Positions 1 through 6,431 are shown, counted from the stretch's first letter. The stretch: 11,202 bases of DNA from an uncultured Collinsella sp. (GCA_900754445.1 CAAECW010000112.1:1-11202), one strand, 5' to 3'. Made by a program: numbers and translations. Notes: generated by a model from the sequence alone, not told the origin.

Positions 1-186
1 CCCGCCGGCGTTGCGCTGGCTCAGCTCCTGGATGCGAGCGAGCTCCTCGGCGGTGTGCGAGGCCGGGAACAGGCCGTTCTCGATGCGACCGCCCTGGCTG
101 GGTGCCCCGCCCGATACGGTGGGGTCGGCGACGCCGTTGCGGCGGGCGATGGCGCGGCGAATGCTATCGAGGGGCGTGATGCTCAA
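1..186 (-). CDS. N-terminal part of an unrecognised protein, cut by the window edge
   Basis: Sixty-two codons run leftward off the window. I chose the TTG at 184-186 because a GAAAGGA Shine-Dalgarno lies 7 bases upstream (read on the minus strand), and no better in-frame ATG or GTG is visible. The visible protein starts MSITPLDSIRRAIARR and continues with a Gly/Ser-rich linker and a charged, probably helical stretch (SHTAEELARIQELSQR). Codon use is GC-rich like the neighbouring genes. I see no transmembrane segment or signal peptide, and I do not recognise the family. It is divergent from lctP. A TATACT -10 element at 215-220 (minus strand) fits its promoter, although the matching -35 is poor. 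The start codon and the existence of the gene are reasonably supported; its function is not. Confidence 0.55.
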   Translation of the reverse strand, partial: MSITPLDSIRRAIARRNGVADPTVSGGAPSQGGRIENGLFPASHTAEELARIQELSQRNAGG

Positions 187-214
187 AGCGGAGTCCTTTC
201 TATTGCTGCGCTTT

Positions 215-220
215 AGTATA
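215..220 (-). promoter_or_regulatory. Candidate -10 box of the left-edge gene
   Basis: TATACT on the minus strand differs from TATAAT at one base. It lies about 29 bases upstream of the TTG start. No convincing -35 is seen 16-18 bases upstream (ACACGA at 243-238), so the promoter may need an activator or may be weak. Confidence 0.3.
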
Positions 221-242
221 GACGCGACGGTGTTCGCTCGTG

Positions 243-265
243 TTTTTGAACGGATTGTTCAAAAA
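243..265. promoter_or_regulatory. Perfect 9-bp inverted repeat, candidate operator between divergent genes
   Basis: TTTTTGAAC at 243-251 and GTTCAAAAA at 257-265 are exact reverse complements separated by GGATT. The dyad lies between the left-edge gene and lctP. It overlaps the candidate -35 of lctP and abuts the -35 position of the divergent gene, as a shared operator would. It does not match the GntR-type LldR lactate operators I know, so the regulator is unidentified. There is no following T-run in either direction that would make it a terminator. Confidence 0.5.
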
Positions 266-285
266 TTTCGGCGGGCGGCTGTAAT
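256..285 (+). promoter_or_regulatory. Candidate lctP promoter
   Basis: TGTAAT at 280-285 matches the -10 consensus at five of six bases. TGTTCA at 256-261 lies 18 bases upstream as a weak -35 (three of six) inside the right half of the 243-265 palindrome. Transcription would start near 292, giving a 5' untranslated region of about 74 bases. This is a pattern match only. Confidence 0.3.
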
Positions 286-365
286 TTGTCGGGAAACGTG
301 CGGTATCCTCTTAAAGTTTTGTGACCCCCCGATGCCGCTTGCGCGGTACCAAGGAGTTTTTACCC

Positions 366-1937
366 ATGGATGTCGCTGCGTTTTTGCTGGCTCTTGTGCC
401 GATCATCTGGCTCGTCGTGATGCTGCTGTGCTTTAAATGGCCGGCTTGGAAGGCCGCCATTGGCTCGTTTGCCCTTTCGTGCGTGCTCGCCTTTGCGTGG
501 TGGCATCTGCCGGCGGCGCAGATAGCCACGGCCTCGCTTGAGGGCTTTTTGATGGCCATATGGCCCATCGTGCTCGTGATTATCGCCGCGGTGTTCACAT
601 ATAACCTGTGTGTGCACACGGGCGCCATGGACGTGATCGGCAGCATGATCACCTCCATCAGCAGCGACCGCCGTCTGCTGGCGCTGCTCGTGGCTTGGTG
701 CTTCGGTGGCTTTATGGAGGGCATGGCCGGCTTCGGTACCGCTGTCGCCATTCCCGCCGGCATGCTCGCGGGCCTGGGCTTTGAGGCCGTGCCTGCCGTG
801 CTCATCTGCCTGCTGGCCAACGGCGTGCCCACGCCCTACGGCTCCATCGGCATCCCCACGGTGTCCGTTGCCGACCTGGTGGGTTTGGATTCCCTTCACC
901 TAGCGACCGTTCAGCTGGTGCAGCTCGCACCGTTCTTTGTGGTGATGCCGCTATTTATTGTGCTGGTTGCGGGCCGTGTTGCCGATGACCAGGGCAATGC
1001 CGCGAGTGTGGGCGAGCGTCTGCACGGTGTTGCCGGCGTGGCGTTGCTCTCCGGCGTGTCGTTTGTCGGCGCGGCTCTGGTCGTTGCCATGTTTGTGGGC
1101 CCCGAGCTGGCCGTGGTCGTAGGATCCATCGTTTCGCTCGCGCTGACAGCTGCGCTTGCCATGCGTGCCGAGAAGTCGGGGCGTCTGGACGCACGCTTTC
1201 ACATGAATATCGAGGCGGGGGAGAAGCTCACCGTTAAGTCGGCGCTTTCGGCCTGGTCGTGCTTCATCCTGATCTTTGTGTTGCTGCTGGGCACGTCTAA
1301 CCTGGTGCCCGCTGTACATGCCGCGCTCGCGCCGTTTGCGAGCCACGTGCAGGTGTATTGCGGTGAGAATCCCGGTACGCTTACGTTTTCGTGGATCAAC
1401 ACGCCGGGCGTCTGGATTTTCCTGGCGGCGTTTGCCGGCGGTGCCATTCAGGGTGCTTCGCCACGCATGATGGGCGAGGTGCTGGCCGCGACTGTGAAGC
1501 AGATGATGCCGACGGTGATCACGATGCTTTCGGTGCTGGGCTGTGCCAAGGTGATGGGCTATGCGGGCATGATCTCTTCGATCAGCGCGTTCTGCATCGC
1601 CGTCGCCGGTGGGCTGTACCCGATTCTGGCTCCGTGGATCGGCGCAGTCGGTGCGTTTGTGACCGGCTCGGGCACGTCCTCGGGCATGCTGTTTGGCCCC
1701 ATTCAGAGCCAGGCTGCCACTGCGCTGGGTGTGAGCGACTACTGGATGGTCGCGTTGAACGCCCTGGGCGTCGCCGCCGGTAAGATGATCTCGCCGCAGA
1801 CCCTCGCCATTGGTCTTGCCGCCGTGCTCGTGCGCGGTAAGGATGCCGAACTCCTGGGCGCCGTCCTGCCCTACGCCGCCGGCATGCTGGTCCTGATGAG
1901 CGCCATAGCCATGCTCGGCCAAGGCCTGCCGCTGTAG
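366..1937 (+). CDS. lctP: L-lactate permease, LctP/LldP family
   Basis: This 523-residue protein is an integral membrane transporter of the lactate permease family (TC 2.A.14), which takes up L-lactate, and often glycolate, by proton symport. It is nearly all hydrophobic helices, from the first segment at residues 4-22 to the last at the C-terminus. The family signature GGFMEGMAGFGT is at 114-125, followed by AIPAGML. A second conserved block, GSGTSSGMLFGPIQSQ, begins at 434. Length fits the family (about 500-550). I chose ATG 366 over the GTG at 321 because AAGGAG at 351-356 is 9 bases away and the protein then starts directly before the first membrane helix. No lactate dehydrogenase or lutABC/lldEFG genes accompany it, so use of lactate is inferred from the transporter alone. 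A palindrome at 243-265 may be its operator. The repeat block after its stop has no T-run and is not a clear terminator. Confidence 0.93.
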   Translation: MDVAAFLLALVPIIWLVVMLLCFKWPAWKAAIGSFALSCVLAFAWWHLPAAQIATASLEGFLMAIWPIVLVIIAAVFTYNLCVHTGAMDVIGSMITSISSDRRLLALLVAWCFGGFMEGMAGFGTAVAIPAGMLAGLGFEAVPAVLICLLANGVPTPYGSIGIPTVSVADLVGLDSLHLATVQLVQLAPFFVVMPLFIVLVAGRVADDQGNAASVGERLHGVAGVALLSGVSFVGAALVVAMFVGPELAVVVGSIVSLALTAALAMRAEKSGRLDARFHMNIEAGEKLTVKSALSAWSCFILIFVLLLGTSNLVPAVHAALAPFASHVQVYCGENPGTLTFSWINTPGVWIFLAAFAGGAIQGASPRMMGEVLAATVKQMMPTVITMLSVLGCAKVMGYAGMISSISAFCIAVAGGLYPILAPWIGAVGAFVTGSGTSSGMLFGPIQSQAATALGVSDYWMVALNALGVAAGKMISPQTLAIGLAAVLVRGKDAELLGAVLPYAAGMLVLMSAIAMLGQGLPL

Positions 1938-1938
1938 T

Positions 1939-1994
1939 CGGCACTTAGGGACGTTCCTTATGTGCCGGCACTTTGGGAACGTCCCTAAGTGCCG
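1939..1994. repeat. Large inverted repeat with 19-bp perfect arms downstream of lctP
   Basis: CGGCACTTAGGGACGTTCC (1939-1957) is the exact reverse complement of 1976-1994. The 18-base centre contains a smaller palindrome, GTGCCGGCAC (1962-1971). The same stretch also reads as consecutive copies of a unit containing GGCACTT, then GGGA or GGGAACG, then TCC. It starts 2 bases after the lctP stop. There is no T-run after either arm, so a role as an intrinsic terminator is doubtful. It looks like a REP-type intergenic element. Confidence 0.75.
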
Positions 1995-2000
1995 GCATCC

Positions 2001-2040
2001 GGGGACATTCCTTGAATGTTGCCTGTTCAAGAGTGTCCCC
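2001..2040. repeat. Imperfect hairpin built on GGGGACA/TGTCCCC
   Basis: GGGGACA (2001-2007) pairs with TGTCCCC (2034-2040), and CTTGAA (2011-2016) pairs with TTCAAG (2026-2031). A small internal loop separates the two helices, and the apical loop has 9 bases. The outer helix shares the GGGGAC core seen in the adjacent inverted repeat, in the direct repeats that follow and in the hairpin at 3980-4001. It is probably part of one repeat family. Confidence 0.6.
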
Positions 2041-2078
2041 AATGACTAGGCGTCTAAAAACGTCCCCAATGACTAGGC
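2035..2078 (+). repeat. Two 17-bp direct repeats (27-base period)
   Basis: GTCCCCAATGACTAGGC occurs at 2035-2051 and again, identical, at 2062-2078. The 10 bases between are GTCTAAAAAC. The first copy shares its GTCCCC with the preceding hairpin. The function is unknown; the copies end about 137 bases before the pckA start codon. Confidence 0.75.
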
Positions 2079-2125
2079 CGCTTGCCTGCGATTTTTGACC
2101 GTTGGGCGGGCTTGCCACCCTTGCC

Positions 2126-2141
2126 GCAAAAACGTTTTTGC
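2126..2141. promoter_or_regulatory. Perfect 16-bp palindrome upstream of pckA
   Basis: GCAAAAACGTTTTTGC is self-complementary with no spacer and is centred on CG, a layout common among LacI-family operators. It lacks the full TGNAANCG half-site, so assignment to CcpA or any specific regulator is not justified. It lies about 75 bases before the pckA ATG and overlaps a weak -35-like TTGCAT (2138-2143). Confidence 0.45.
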
Positions 2142-2158
2142 ATATCGGGTACAACGTG

Positions 2159-2174
2159 CTTTACGTGAGTAAAG
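2159..2174. promoter_or_regulatory. Inverted repeat at the putative pckA transcription start
   Basis: CTTTAC (2159-2164) and GTAAAG (2169-2174) are reverse complements separated by GTGA. They cover the weak -10-like TTTACG at 2160-2165, which lies 16 bases from TTGCAT at 2138-2143. If that promoter is real, the repeat is placed as a repressor site. The promoter match is poor (three of six in both boxes). Confidence 0.35.
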
Positions 2175-2215
2175 TGCGCGCCGCGTCCATGTGTCGCGTT
2201 TTTAAAGGAGGCCCC

Positions 2216-3886
2216 ATGCCTGGTGTTACCCCTGCAGAAGTTTTGTCCAACTTTGGTATTACGCTGGTCGAAGATCCCGCCGAGAATCAACCCCGTCTGC
2301 TGGTCGATCTACCCGCCGCGGAGCTCGTCGAGCACGCTATCCGCCGCGAAGAAGGCCGCATGGCATCCAACGGCGCGCTGGTGATTGAGACGGGGGAGCG
2401 CACCGGCCGTTCACCCAACGATCGCTTTATCGTTGACACCCCCGATGTTCACGACAAGATTGCCTGGGGCGCGGTCAACTGCCCGCTGTCCGTCGAGAGC
2501 TATGAGGCCATCAAGGCCGGCATCGTCGACTATCTCAACGAGCGCGACGTGTTCGTCACCCGCGGCATGGCAGGCGCCGACCGCAACCACACACGTCGAC
2601 TGCTCGTTGCCTGCGAGCGTGCCAGCCAGGCACTCTTTATCAAGCAGATGCTCGCCCGACCGCTTGCCCGCGAAATCGCGCGCACCGGCGAGCCCGACTT
2701 CTGCGTGCTCGCCGCTCCCGGCTACCAGTGCGATCCCGCCATCAAGGGCCTCAACTCCAGCGCTGCGGTGGTCATCAACTTCCAGGAACGCGTGATTCTG
2801 GTCGCCGGCACCGGCTACTCCGGCGAGATTAAAAAGTCGATCTTTAGCGTCATGAACTATCTGCTGCCCGTCGAGGACGACGTGCTGCCCATGCACTGCT
2901 CGGCCAGCATGGATCCCGTCACGCACGAGACCGCCGTGTTCTTTGGCCTGTCCGGCACCGGCAAGACCACGCTTTCGGCCAATCCCACGCGCCTGCTGAT
3001 CGGCGACGACGAGCACGGTTGGTCCGACATGGGCATCTTCAACATCGAGGGCGGCTGCTACGCCAAATGCGAGGGCCTGGACGCCTTCCACGAGCCCGAG
3101 ATCTTCAACGCTGTCCGCTTTGGCGCGATCTGCGAAAACGTGGTGCTCGACGAGAACCGCAAGCCCAACTACGATGACATCTCGATCACGCACAACACGC
3201 GCGTGGCCTATCCCGTGGAGCACATTCCTAACGCGTGGACTAAGGGCATGGGCACCACTCCGAGTGTCGTGCTGTTCCTGACTTGCGACGCTTTTGGCGT
3301 GCTGCCGCCCATCTCACGCCTGACGGCCGATGCCGCTATGTACCACTTTGTGACGGGCTTTACGGCTAAGATTCCCGGCACCGAGGTCGGCGTCACCGAG
3401 CCCACGCCCACGTTCTCTTCGCTGTTCGGCGAGCCGTTTATGCCGCTCGACCCCATGGTTTACGCCAAGATGCTTGGCGAGCGCATTGCCGACGGCCGCA
3501 CGCGCGTGTACCTGGTCAACACCGGCTGGATTGGCGGCGGCTACGGCGTGGGTCATCGCATCGAGCTGGCCTACACGCGCTCGCTGGTCGCGCGCGCCCT
3601 CGACGGCACCATCGAGGACAGCGAGTTCGTGCACGACGACATCTTTAACGTTGACATTCCCACGACGTGCCGCGGCGTGCCCGATGGCATCCTGGTGCCG
3701 CGCCAATACTGGCAGAGCACCGCGCGCTACGACGAGGCCGCGCACAACCTGGCGGTGATGTTCGAGGAGAACTTCGAGAAGAAGTACTCGCACCTGCCCG
3801 AGTCCGTCAAAGCCGCCGGCCCGCACGCCCAGGTGTCCGCCGAGGCCCGTCATCGCGGCCGCGGCCTGCTGGGGCTCCGCCACTAG
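2216..3886 (+). CDS. pckA: Phosphoenolpyruvate carboxykinase (ATP)
   Basis: PckA interconverts oxaloacetate plus ATP and PEP plus CO2 plus ADP in the cytoplasm. It runs as gluconeogenesis in many bacteria and as CO2 fixation toward succinate in some gut anaerobes. The 556-residue protein carries the ATP-type hallmarks: substrate-binding RTGRSPNDRF at 62-71, GYSGEIKK at 200-207, MHCSAS near 225, the P-loop GLSGTGKTT at 244-252 and the metal-binding GDDEHGW at 263-269. It is slightly longer than the usual 525-545. I chose ATG 2216 because AAAGGAGG at 2204-2211 sits 4 bases upstream; earlier in-frame starts lack such a site and family similarity. Two palindromes in the leader may control it. A strong hairpin terminator starts 14 bases after the stop. 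All catalytic residues that I can check are present, so it should be active. Direction of flux cannot be read from the sequence. Confidence 0.96.
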   Translation: MPGVTPAEVLSNFGITLVEDPAENQPRLLVDLPAAELVEHAIRREEGRMASNGALVIETGERTGRSPNDRFIVDTPDVHDKIAWGAVNCPLSVESYEAIKAGIVDYLNERDVFVTRGMAGADRNHTRRLLVACERASQALFIKQMLARPLAREIARTGEPDFCVLAAPGYQCDPAIKGLNSSAAVVINFQERVILVAGTGYSGEIKKSIFSVMNYLLPVEDDVLPMHCSASMDPVTHETAVFFGLSGTGKTTLSANPTRLLIGDDEHGWSDMGIFNIEGGCYAKCEGLDAFHEPEIFNAVRFGAICENVVLDENRKPNYDDISITHNTRVAYPVEHIPNAWTKGMGTTPSVVLFLTCDAFGVLPPISRLTADAAMYHFVTGFTAKIPGTEVGVTEPTPTFSSLFGEPFMPLDPMVYAKMLGERIADGRTRVYLVNTGWIGGGYGVGHRIELAYTRSLVARALDGTIEDSEFVHDDIFNVDIPTTCRGVPDGILVPRQYWQSTARYDEAAHNLAVMFEENFEKKYSHLPESVKAAGPHAQVSAEARHRGRGLLGLRH

Positions 3887-3900
3887 CGTCGCCTCAGACT

Positions 3901-3939
3901 CAAAACCACCATAAAGGGGGCACCTTTATGGTGGTTTTG
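3901..3939 (+). terminator. Hairpin terminator, repeat-family copy 1 (after pckA)
   Basis: CAAAACCACCATAAAGG (3901-3917) is the exact reverse complement of 3923-3939, with loop GGGCA. The four T bases of the 3' arm serve as the U-run. It differs from the other three copies by ATAAAGG in place of ACAAAGG. Against copy 3 its loop lacks ACAG. Confidence 0.85.
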
Positions 3940-3965
3940 CTCGCGTGGATGACTCGGGTTACAAT
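3937..3965 (+). promoter_or_regulatory. Candidate promoter of the B3/B4-domain gene
   Basis: TTGCTC at 3937-3942 and TACAAT at 3960-3965 are separated by exactly 17 bases. The -10 matches the consensus at five of six. The -35 overlaps the tail of the pckA terminator. Transcription from about 3972 would give a leader of nearly 140 bases before the ATG at 4110. Confidence 0.45.
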
Positions 3966-3971
3966 ACGCCT

Positions 3972-4089
3972 GACATATCGTCCCCTTCTCCGGATGGGGA
4001 CAGCGCAAGCGTTCTTGTGACGGCACCGTAGGACTTTGAAGGTGGCCGTCGTGAGGGCGCTTTTTGTTTAGGCGCCCTCGCTCGGGCGT
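3972..4089 (+). promoter_or_regulatory. Multi-hairpin 5' leader of the B3/B4-domain gene
   Basis: Successive stems are GTCCCC/GGGGAC (3980-4001), GACGGCACC with GGT-G-GCCGTC carrying one bulged G (4019-4050), and GTGAGGGCGC with GCGCCCTCGC across an 11-base T-rich loop (4051-4081, one G-U pair). The 3' arm of the last stem can instead pair downstream as GCGCCC/GGGCGT (4072-4089), so two folds exclude each other just before the Shine-Dalgarno. This may be a regulatory leader. I do not recognise a known riboswitch class in it. Confidence 0.35.
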
Positions 4090-4109
4090 ACGCTATGAAG
4101 GGAGAGCAT

Positions 4110-4829
4110 ATGAAGAGTTTCGTTGCCGAGGATTCGTTTTGGGAGCTGTTTCCGCAGGCGGCGGTCGGCGTCGTGGTCGTAAAGGGCATGAAGCCCGCGG
4201 CCCAGATTCCCCAGGAGGACGTGGATGCGATCGCCACGTTGCTCAATCGCGCCAATATCGATGCGGAGCGTCACCTGACAAGCGATACCATCAGCGAGAA
4301 CGCACCGGTCAAGGCATGGCGCGAGGCCTATCGTCTGTTCAAGACCAAGAAAGGCGCGCGCTGCTCGATCGAGAACTTGCTCAAACGCGTGCTCAAAGGC
4401 AAGCCGGTGGGCCACATTACGCCCGCGGTGGATATTTACAACACGGTGTCGCTGACCTACGCGCTGCCCGTGGGAGGCGAGGATCTGCATGCGATCGAGG
4501 GAGACCTTCGCTTGAAGGTGACCGACGGTGGCGATGCGTTCTTGCCGCTTGGCGAGGAGGCGGACGATCCGACGCTGCCCGGCGAGCTCGCCTACATCGA
4601 CGATGCGGGCGCTGTGTGCCGCTGCTGGAACTGGCGCGACGGCGTTCGCACGGCGCTGTCCGATGATTCGGCCGATGCGTTCCTGGCGATTGAGTGCGTG
4701 GAGCCCGAGCGGATGGGGGATTGCCAGGCCGCGATTGATCGCTTAGCCGAGCTGCTCGAGCGCTATCTGGGAGCGACGGTTGTCGTTAAGACGCTTGTAA
4801 CGCGCGACAATCCCTGCGTGGAGCTGTAG
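4110..4829 (+). CDS. B3/B4-domain protein (PheRS beta-chain editing-like domain)
   Basis: This 239-residue protein contains a stand-alone B3/B4 domain (Pfam PF03483, COG3382). In phenylalanyl-tRNA synthetase beta chains this fold clears mischarged Tyr-tRNA(Phe). Free-standing members are mostly uncharacterised, so an RNA-editing or tRNA-related role is family inference. Recognisable blocks are SIENLLKRVLKGKP at 86-99, a TPAVDIYNTVSLTYALPVGG segment from 104, and GELAYIDDAGAVCRCWNWRD at 158-177. There is no signal peptide or membrane helix, so it is probably cytoplasmic. ATG 4110 is preferred over ATG 4095 because AAGGGAG at 4098-4104 lies 5 bases upstream of the former and overlaps the latter. 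It has its own candidate promoter and a long structured leader. A hairpin terminator starts 26 bases after the stop, so it appears to be a single-gene unit. Confidence 0.82.
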   Translation: MKSFVAEDSFWELFPQAAVGVVVVKGMKPAAQIPQEDVDAIATLLNRANIDAERHLTSDTISENAPVKAWREAYRLFKTKKGARCSIENLLKRVLKGKPVGHITPAVDIYNTVSLTYALPVGGEDLHAIEGDLRLKVTDGGDAFLPLGEEADDPTLPGELAYIDDAGAVCRCWNWRDGVRTALSDDSADAFLAIECVEPERMGDCQAAIDRLAELLERYLGATVVVKTLVTRDNPCVEL

Positions 4830-4855
4830 CGGCGCCTAGAACCTATTGATGCCCC

Positions 4856-4895
4856 AAACCACCACAAAGGTGTCTGTCCCTTTGTGGTGGTTTTT
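4856..4895 (+). terminator. Hairpin terminator, repeat-family copy 2 (after the B3/B4 gene)
   Basis: AAACCACCACAAAGG (4856-4870) pairs perfectly with 4879-4893 across the loop TGTCTGTC and is followed by further T bases (five in all). The loop reads as the reverse complement of the GGACAGGCA-type loop of copy 3, so the element lies in the opposite orientation. Confidence 0.85.
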
Positions 4896-4910
4896 ATGTT
4901 GATGGGTTAA

Positions 4911-4949
4911 CAAATGGGGTATTTGGGTACGGGTGTCGCCTTATGCGAC
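4911..4949. promoter_or_regulatory. Twin 15-bp inverted repeats upstream of marR
   Basis: CAAAT-N5-ATTTG (4911-4925) and GTCGC-N5-GCGAC (4935-4949) have identical geometry: 5-base arms and a 5-base spacer, with centres 24 bases apart. They lie between the preceding terminator and the marR start, where a MarR autoregulatory site would be expected. The two half-sites differ in sequence, so they need not bind the same protein. Confidence 0.35.
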
Positions 4950-4998
4950 TAAGATGTTTACCCGTAAGCATTATGCAAGCGAAAGGCGGTCGTCTCCC

Positions 4999-5448
4999 AT
5001 GCAGCAGAACGACGAGACACGTTTCGAGGACTTTGTCGGACTGATCAGCGGGCTCTACAAGGAGATTCAGCGCATTAAGACATCCGAGGGCGCAAGGCTG
5101 GGCCTCAAGGGCTCCGACGTTATGTGCCTTTACTATCTTGAGCGCAGCAAGGACGGCCTGACTGGCGCTGACCTGGCTCGCATGGCAGGCGTGACCCGCG
5201 CCGCCGTCTCGCGTACGCTCGCGCATCTGGAGGAGGGCGGCTACGTCGAGGTCGACGATTCGGGCGATGCCGCCGTTAAGTATCGTGCTCCGGTGCGCCT
5301 GACCGCTCTGGGCGGCGAGAGCATGAGCGAAGCGGACCGCATCATTCGCGACGTGCTCGATACCACCGGTAAGGCTATGGGTGTGGAGCAGCGCGAGCAG
5401 ATGTATGCGTCGCTGCGCACGATTCTCAACACCCTGCGCGAGCTGTAG
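4999..5448 (+). CDS. MarR-family winged-helix transcriptional regulator
   Basis: This 149-residue protein has the typical MarR length and layout. An N-terminal dimerisation helix is followed by the winged helix-turn-helix at about 38-105. The recognition region is LTGADLARMAGVTRAAVSRT (54-73), followed by LEEGGYVEV and the wing (about 84-103); a C-terminal dimerisation helix follows. MarR proteins bind palindromic operators as dimers and usually respond to a small ligand. ATG 4999 is chosen because the domain begins just after it. AAAGG at 4982-4986 is 12 bases upstream, slightly far. GTG 4933 and ATG 4954 would add about 15-22 residues without a better ribosome site and would run through one of the upstream repeats. 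No terminator separates it from degV, 119 bases downstream. By analogy with FabT and fatty-acid-binding DegV/FakB proteins, a lipid-related role is possible but unproven. Confidence 0.9.
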   Translation: MQQNDETRFEDFVGLISGLYKEIQRIKTSEGARLGLKGSDVMCLYYLERSKDGLTGADLARMAGVTRAAVSRTLAHLEEGGYVEVDDSGDAAVKYRAPVRLTALGGESMSEADRIIRDVLDTTGKAMGVEQREQMYASLRTILNTLREL

Positions 5449-5567
5449 GGCCGCCAAGGCTTTTGCTTCCAATTAACAACTGCATAGTCCTGTTTGAGCG
5501 CGCATACCGTGCCGGGGCCTTGCTGTCAAAATTCCCTGCGCGGGACCTGCGCAAGAAAGGATTCGCT

Positions 5568-6422
5568 ATGTCCGTCCGCATTATTACCGATTCCGCAAGC
5601 GATATGTCGCCGGTCGAGCACCCAGCACTGGCCGTTTTGCCGCTGTCCGTCACCTTTGGCACCGATGTGTACATGGATGGCATCGACATCGATCACCAGC
5701 GCTTTTACGAGATGCTCGTGGAGCGCGATGAGCTGCCCAAGACCGGCCAGGTCAACCCGTACGCGTTTTCGCAGGCGATTGCCAAGGTTCGTGAAGCCGG
5801 CGATGAGGCTGTGATTATTACCGTGGGCGCTAAGCTATCAGGCACCAATCAGAGTGCCCGTACCGCACTTGCCGAGGCGCCAGGCGGCGACGTTTACGTG
5901 GTGGATAGCAATAACGTCACTCTGGGCGAGCGTGTCATGGTCGAGTATGCCCTGCGCCTGGTGGATGAGGGTCGTAGTGCAGCTCAGATCGCGGCGGCCG
6001 TCGAGGCCGTGCGCGACCGTGTGGTGGTTATCGGCCTGCTCGAGACGCTGGAGTACCTGGTGCGCGGCGGTCGTCTGTCTGCTGCGGCCGGCGCCGTGGG
6101 CACGCTGCTCAACGTAAAGCCCGTGGTGGCTGTCGAGGACGGTCTGATCGTGCAGCTGGGTAAGGCGCGCGGTTCCAAGAACGGCCGCAATCTGCTCAAT
6201 CAGAAGGTCGAAAAAGCGGGCGGCATCGACTTTTCCATGCCGCTGGCGCTCGGCTATACGGGCCTTTCGGATGCGGTGCTCAAGAAGTATATCGAGGACA
6301 GCGCGGCACTTTGGGCTGGCCACACCGAAGGCGAGTTGCCCGTTCACACCATCGGCGCCACCATCGGCACCCACGTAGGCCCCGGCGCCGTCGCCGTAGC
6401 CTTCTTCCAGCCCGCCAACTAA
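5568..6422 (+). CDS. DegV-family fatty-acid-binding protein
   Basis: DegV proteins are cytoplasmic and hold one fatty acid. FakB members present it to the kinase FakA for phosphorylation. This one has 284 residues, the usual size. Family blocks are RIITDSASDM at 4-13, the T59 region (PKTGQVNPY), KLSGTNQSA at 89-97 with S91, LEYLVRGGRLS at 161-171 followed by LLNVKPVV, and GTHVGPGAVAV with H269. T59, S91 and H269 match the positions known to contact the ligand carboxylate. The usual TSQ after the first block is TGQ here, with Gly60. ATG 5568 is preceded by AAGAAAGG (5553-5560) at 7 bases. No FakA or other lipid gene is in the window, so membership of a Fak system is inference. marR upstream may be co-transcribed. 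A perfect 18-bp hairpin starts 9 bases after the stop. Confidence 0.92.
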   Translation: MSVRIITDSASDMSPVEHPALAVLPLSVTFGTDVYMDGIDIDHQRFYEMLVERDELPKTGQVNPYAFSQAIAKVREAGDEAVIITVGAKLSGTNQSARTALAEAPGGDVYVVDSNNVTLGERVMVEYALRLVDEGRSAAQIAAAVEAVRDRVVVIGLLETLEYLVRGGRLSAAAGAVGTLLNVKPVVAVEDGLIVQLGKARGSKNGRNLLNQKVEKAGGIDFSMPLALGYTGLSDAVLKKYIEDSAALWAGHTEGELPVHTIGATIGTHVGPGAVAVAFFQPAN

Positions 6423-6431
6423 CCGATCTGC

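Noticed and set aside
951..2042. A 363-codon minus-strand open frame opposite lctP
   Set aside because: It is antisense to a well-supported permease, rich in Arg/His/Gln/Gly, and starts inside the repeat block. It is a shadow frame.
2411..3223. A 270-codon minus-strand open frame opposite pckA
   Set aside because: It is antisense to a highly conserved enzyme, with shadow-like composition and no family resemblance.
4035..4081. Resemblance of GAAGGTGGC followed by a GGCGCC hairpin to a T-box antiterminator
   Set aside because: The full AGGGTGGNACCGCG consensus is absent, no stem I features were found, and the T-run lies in the loop instead of after the hairpin.
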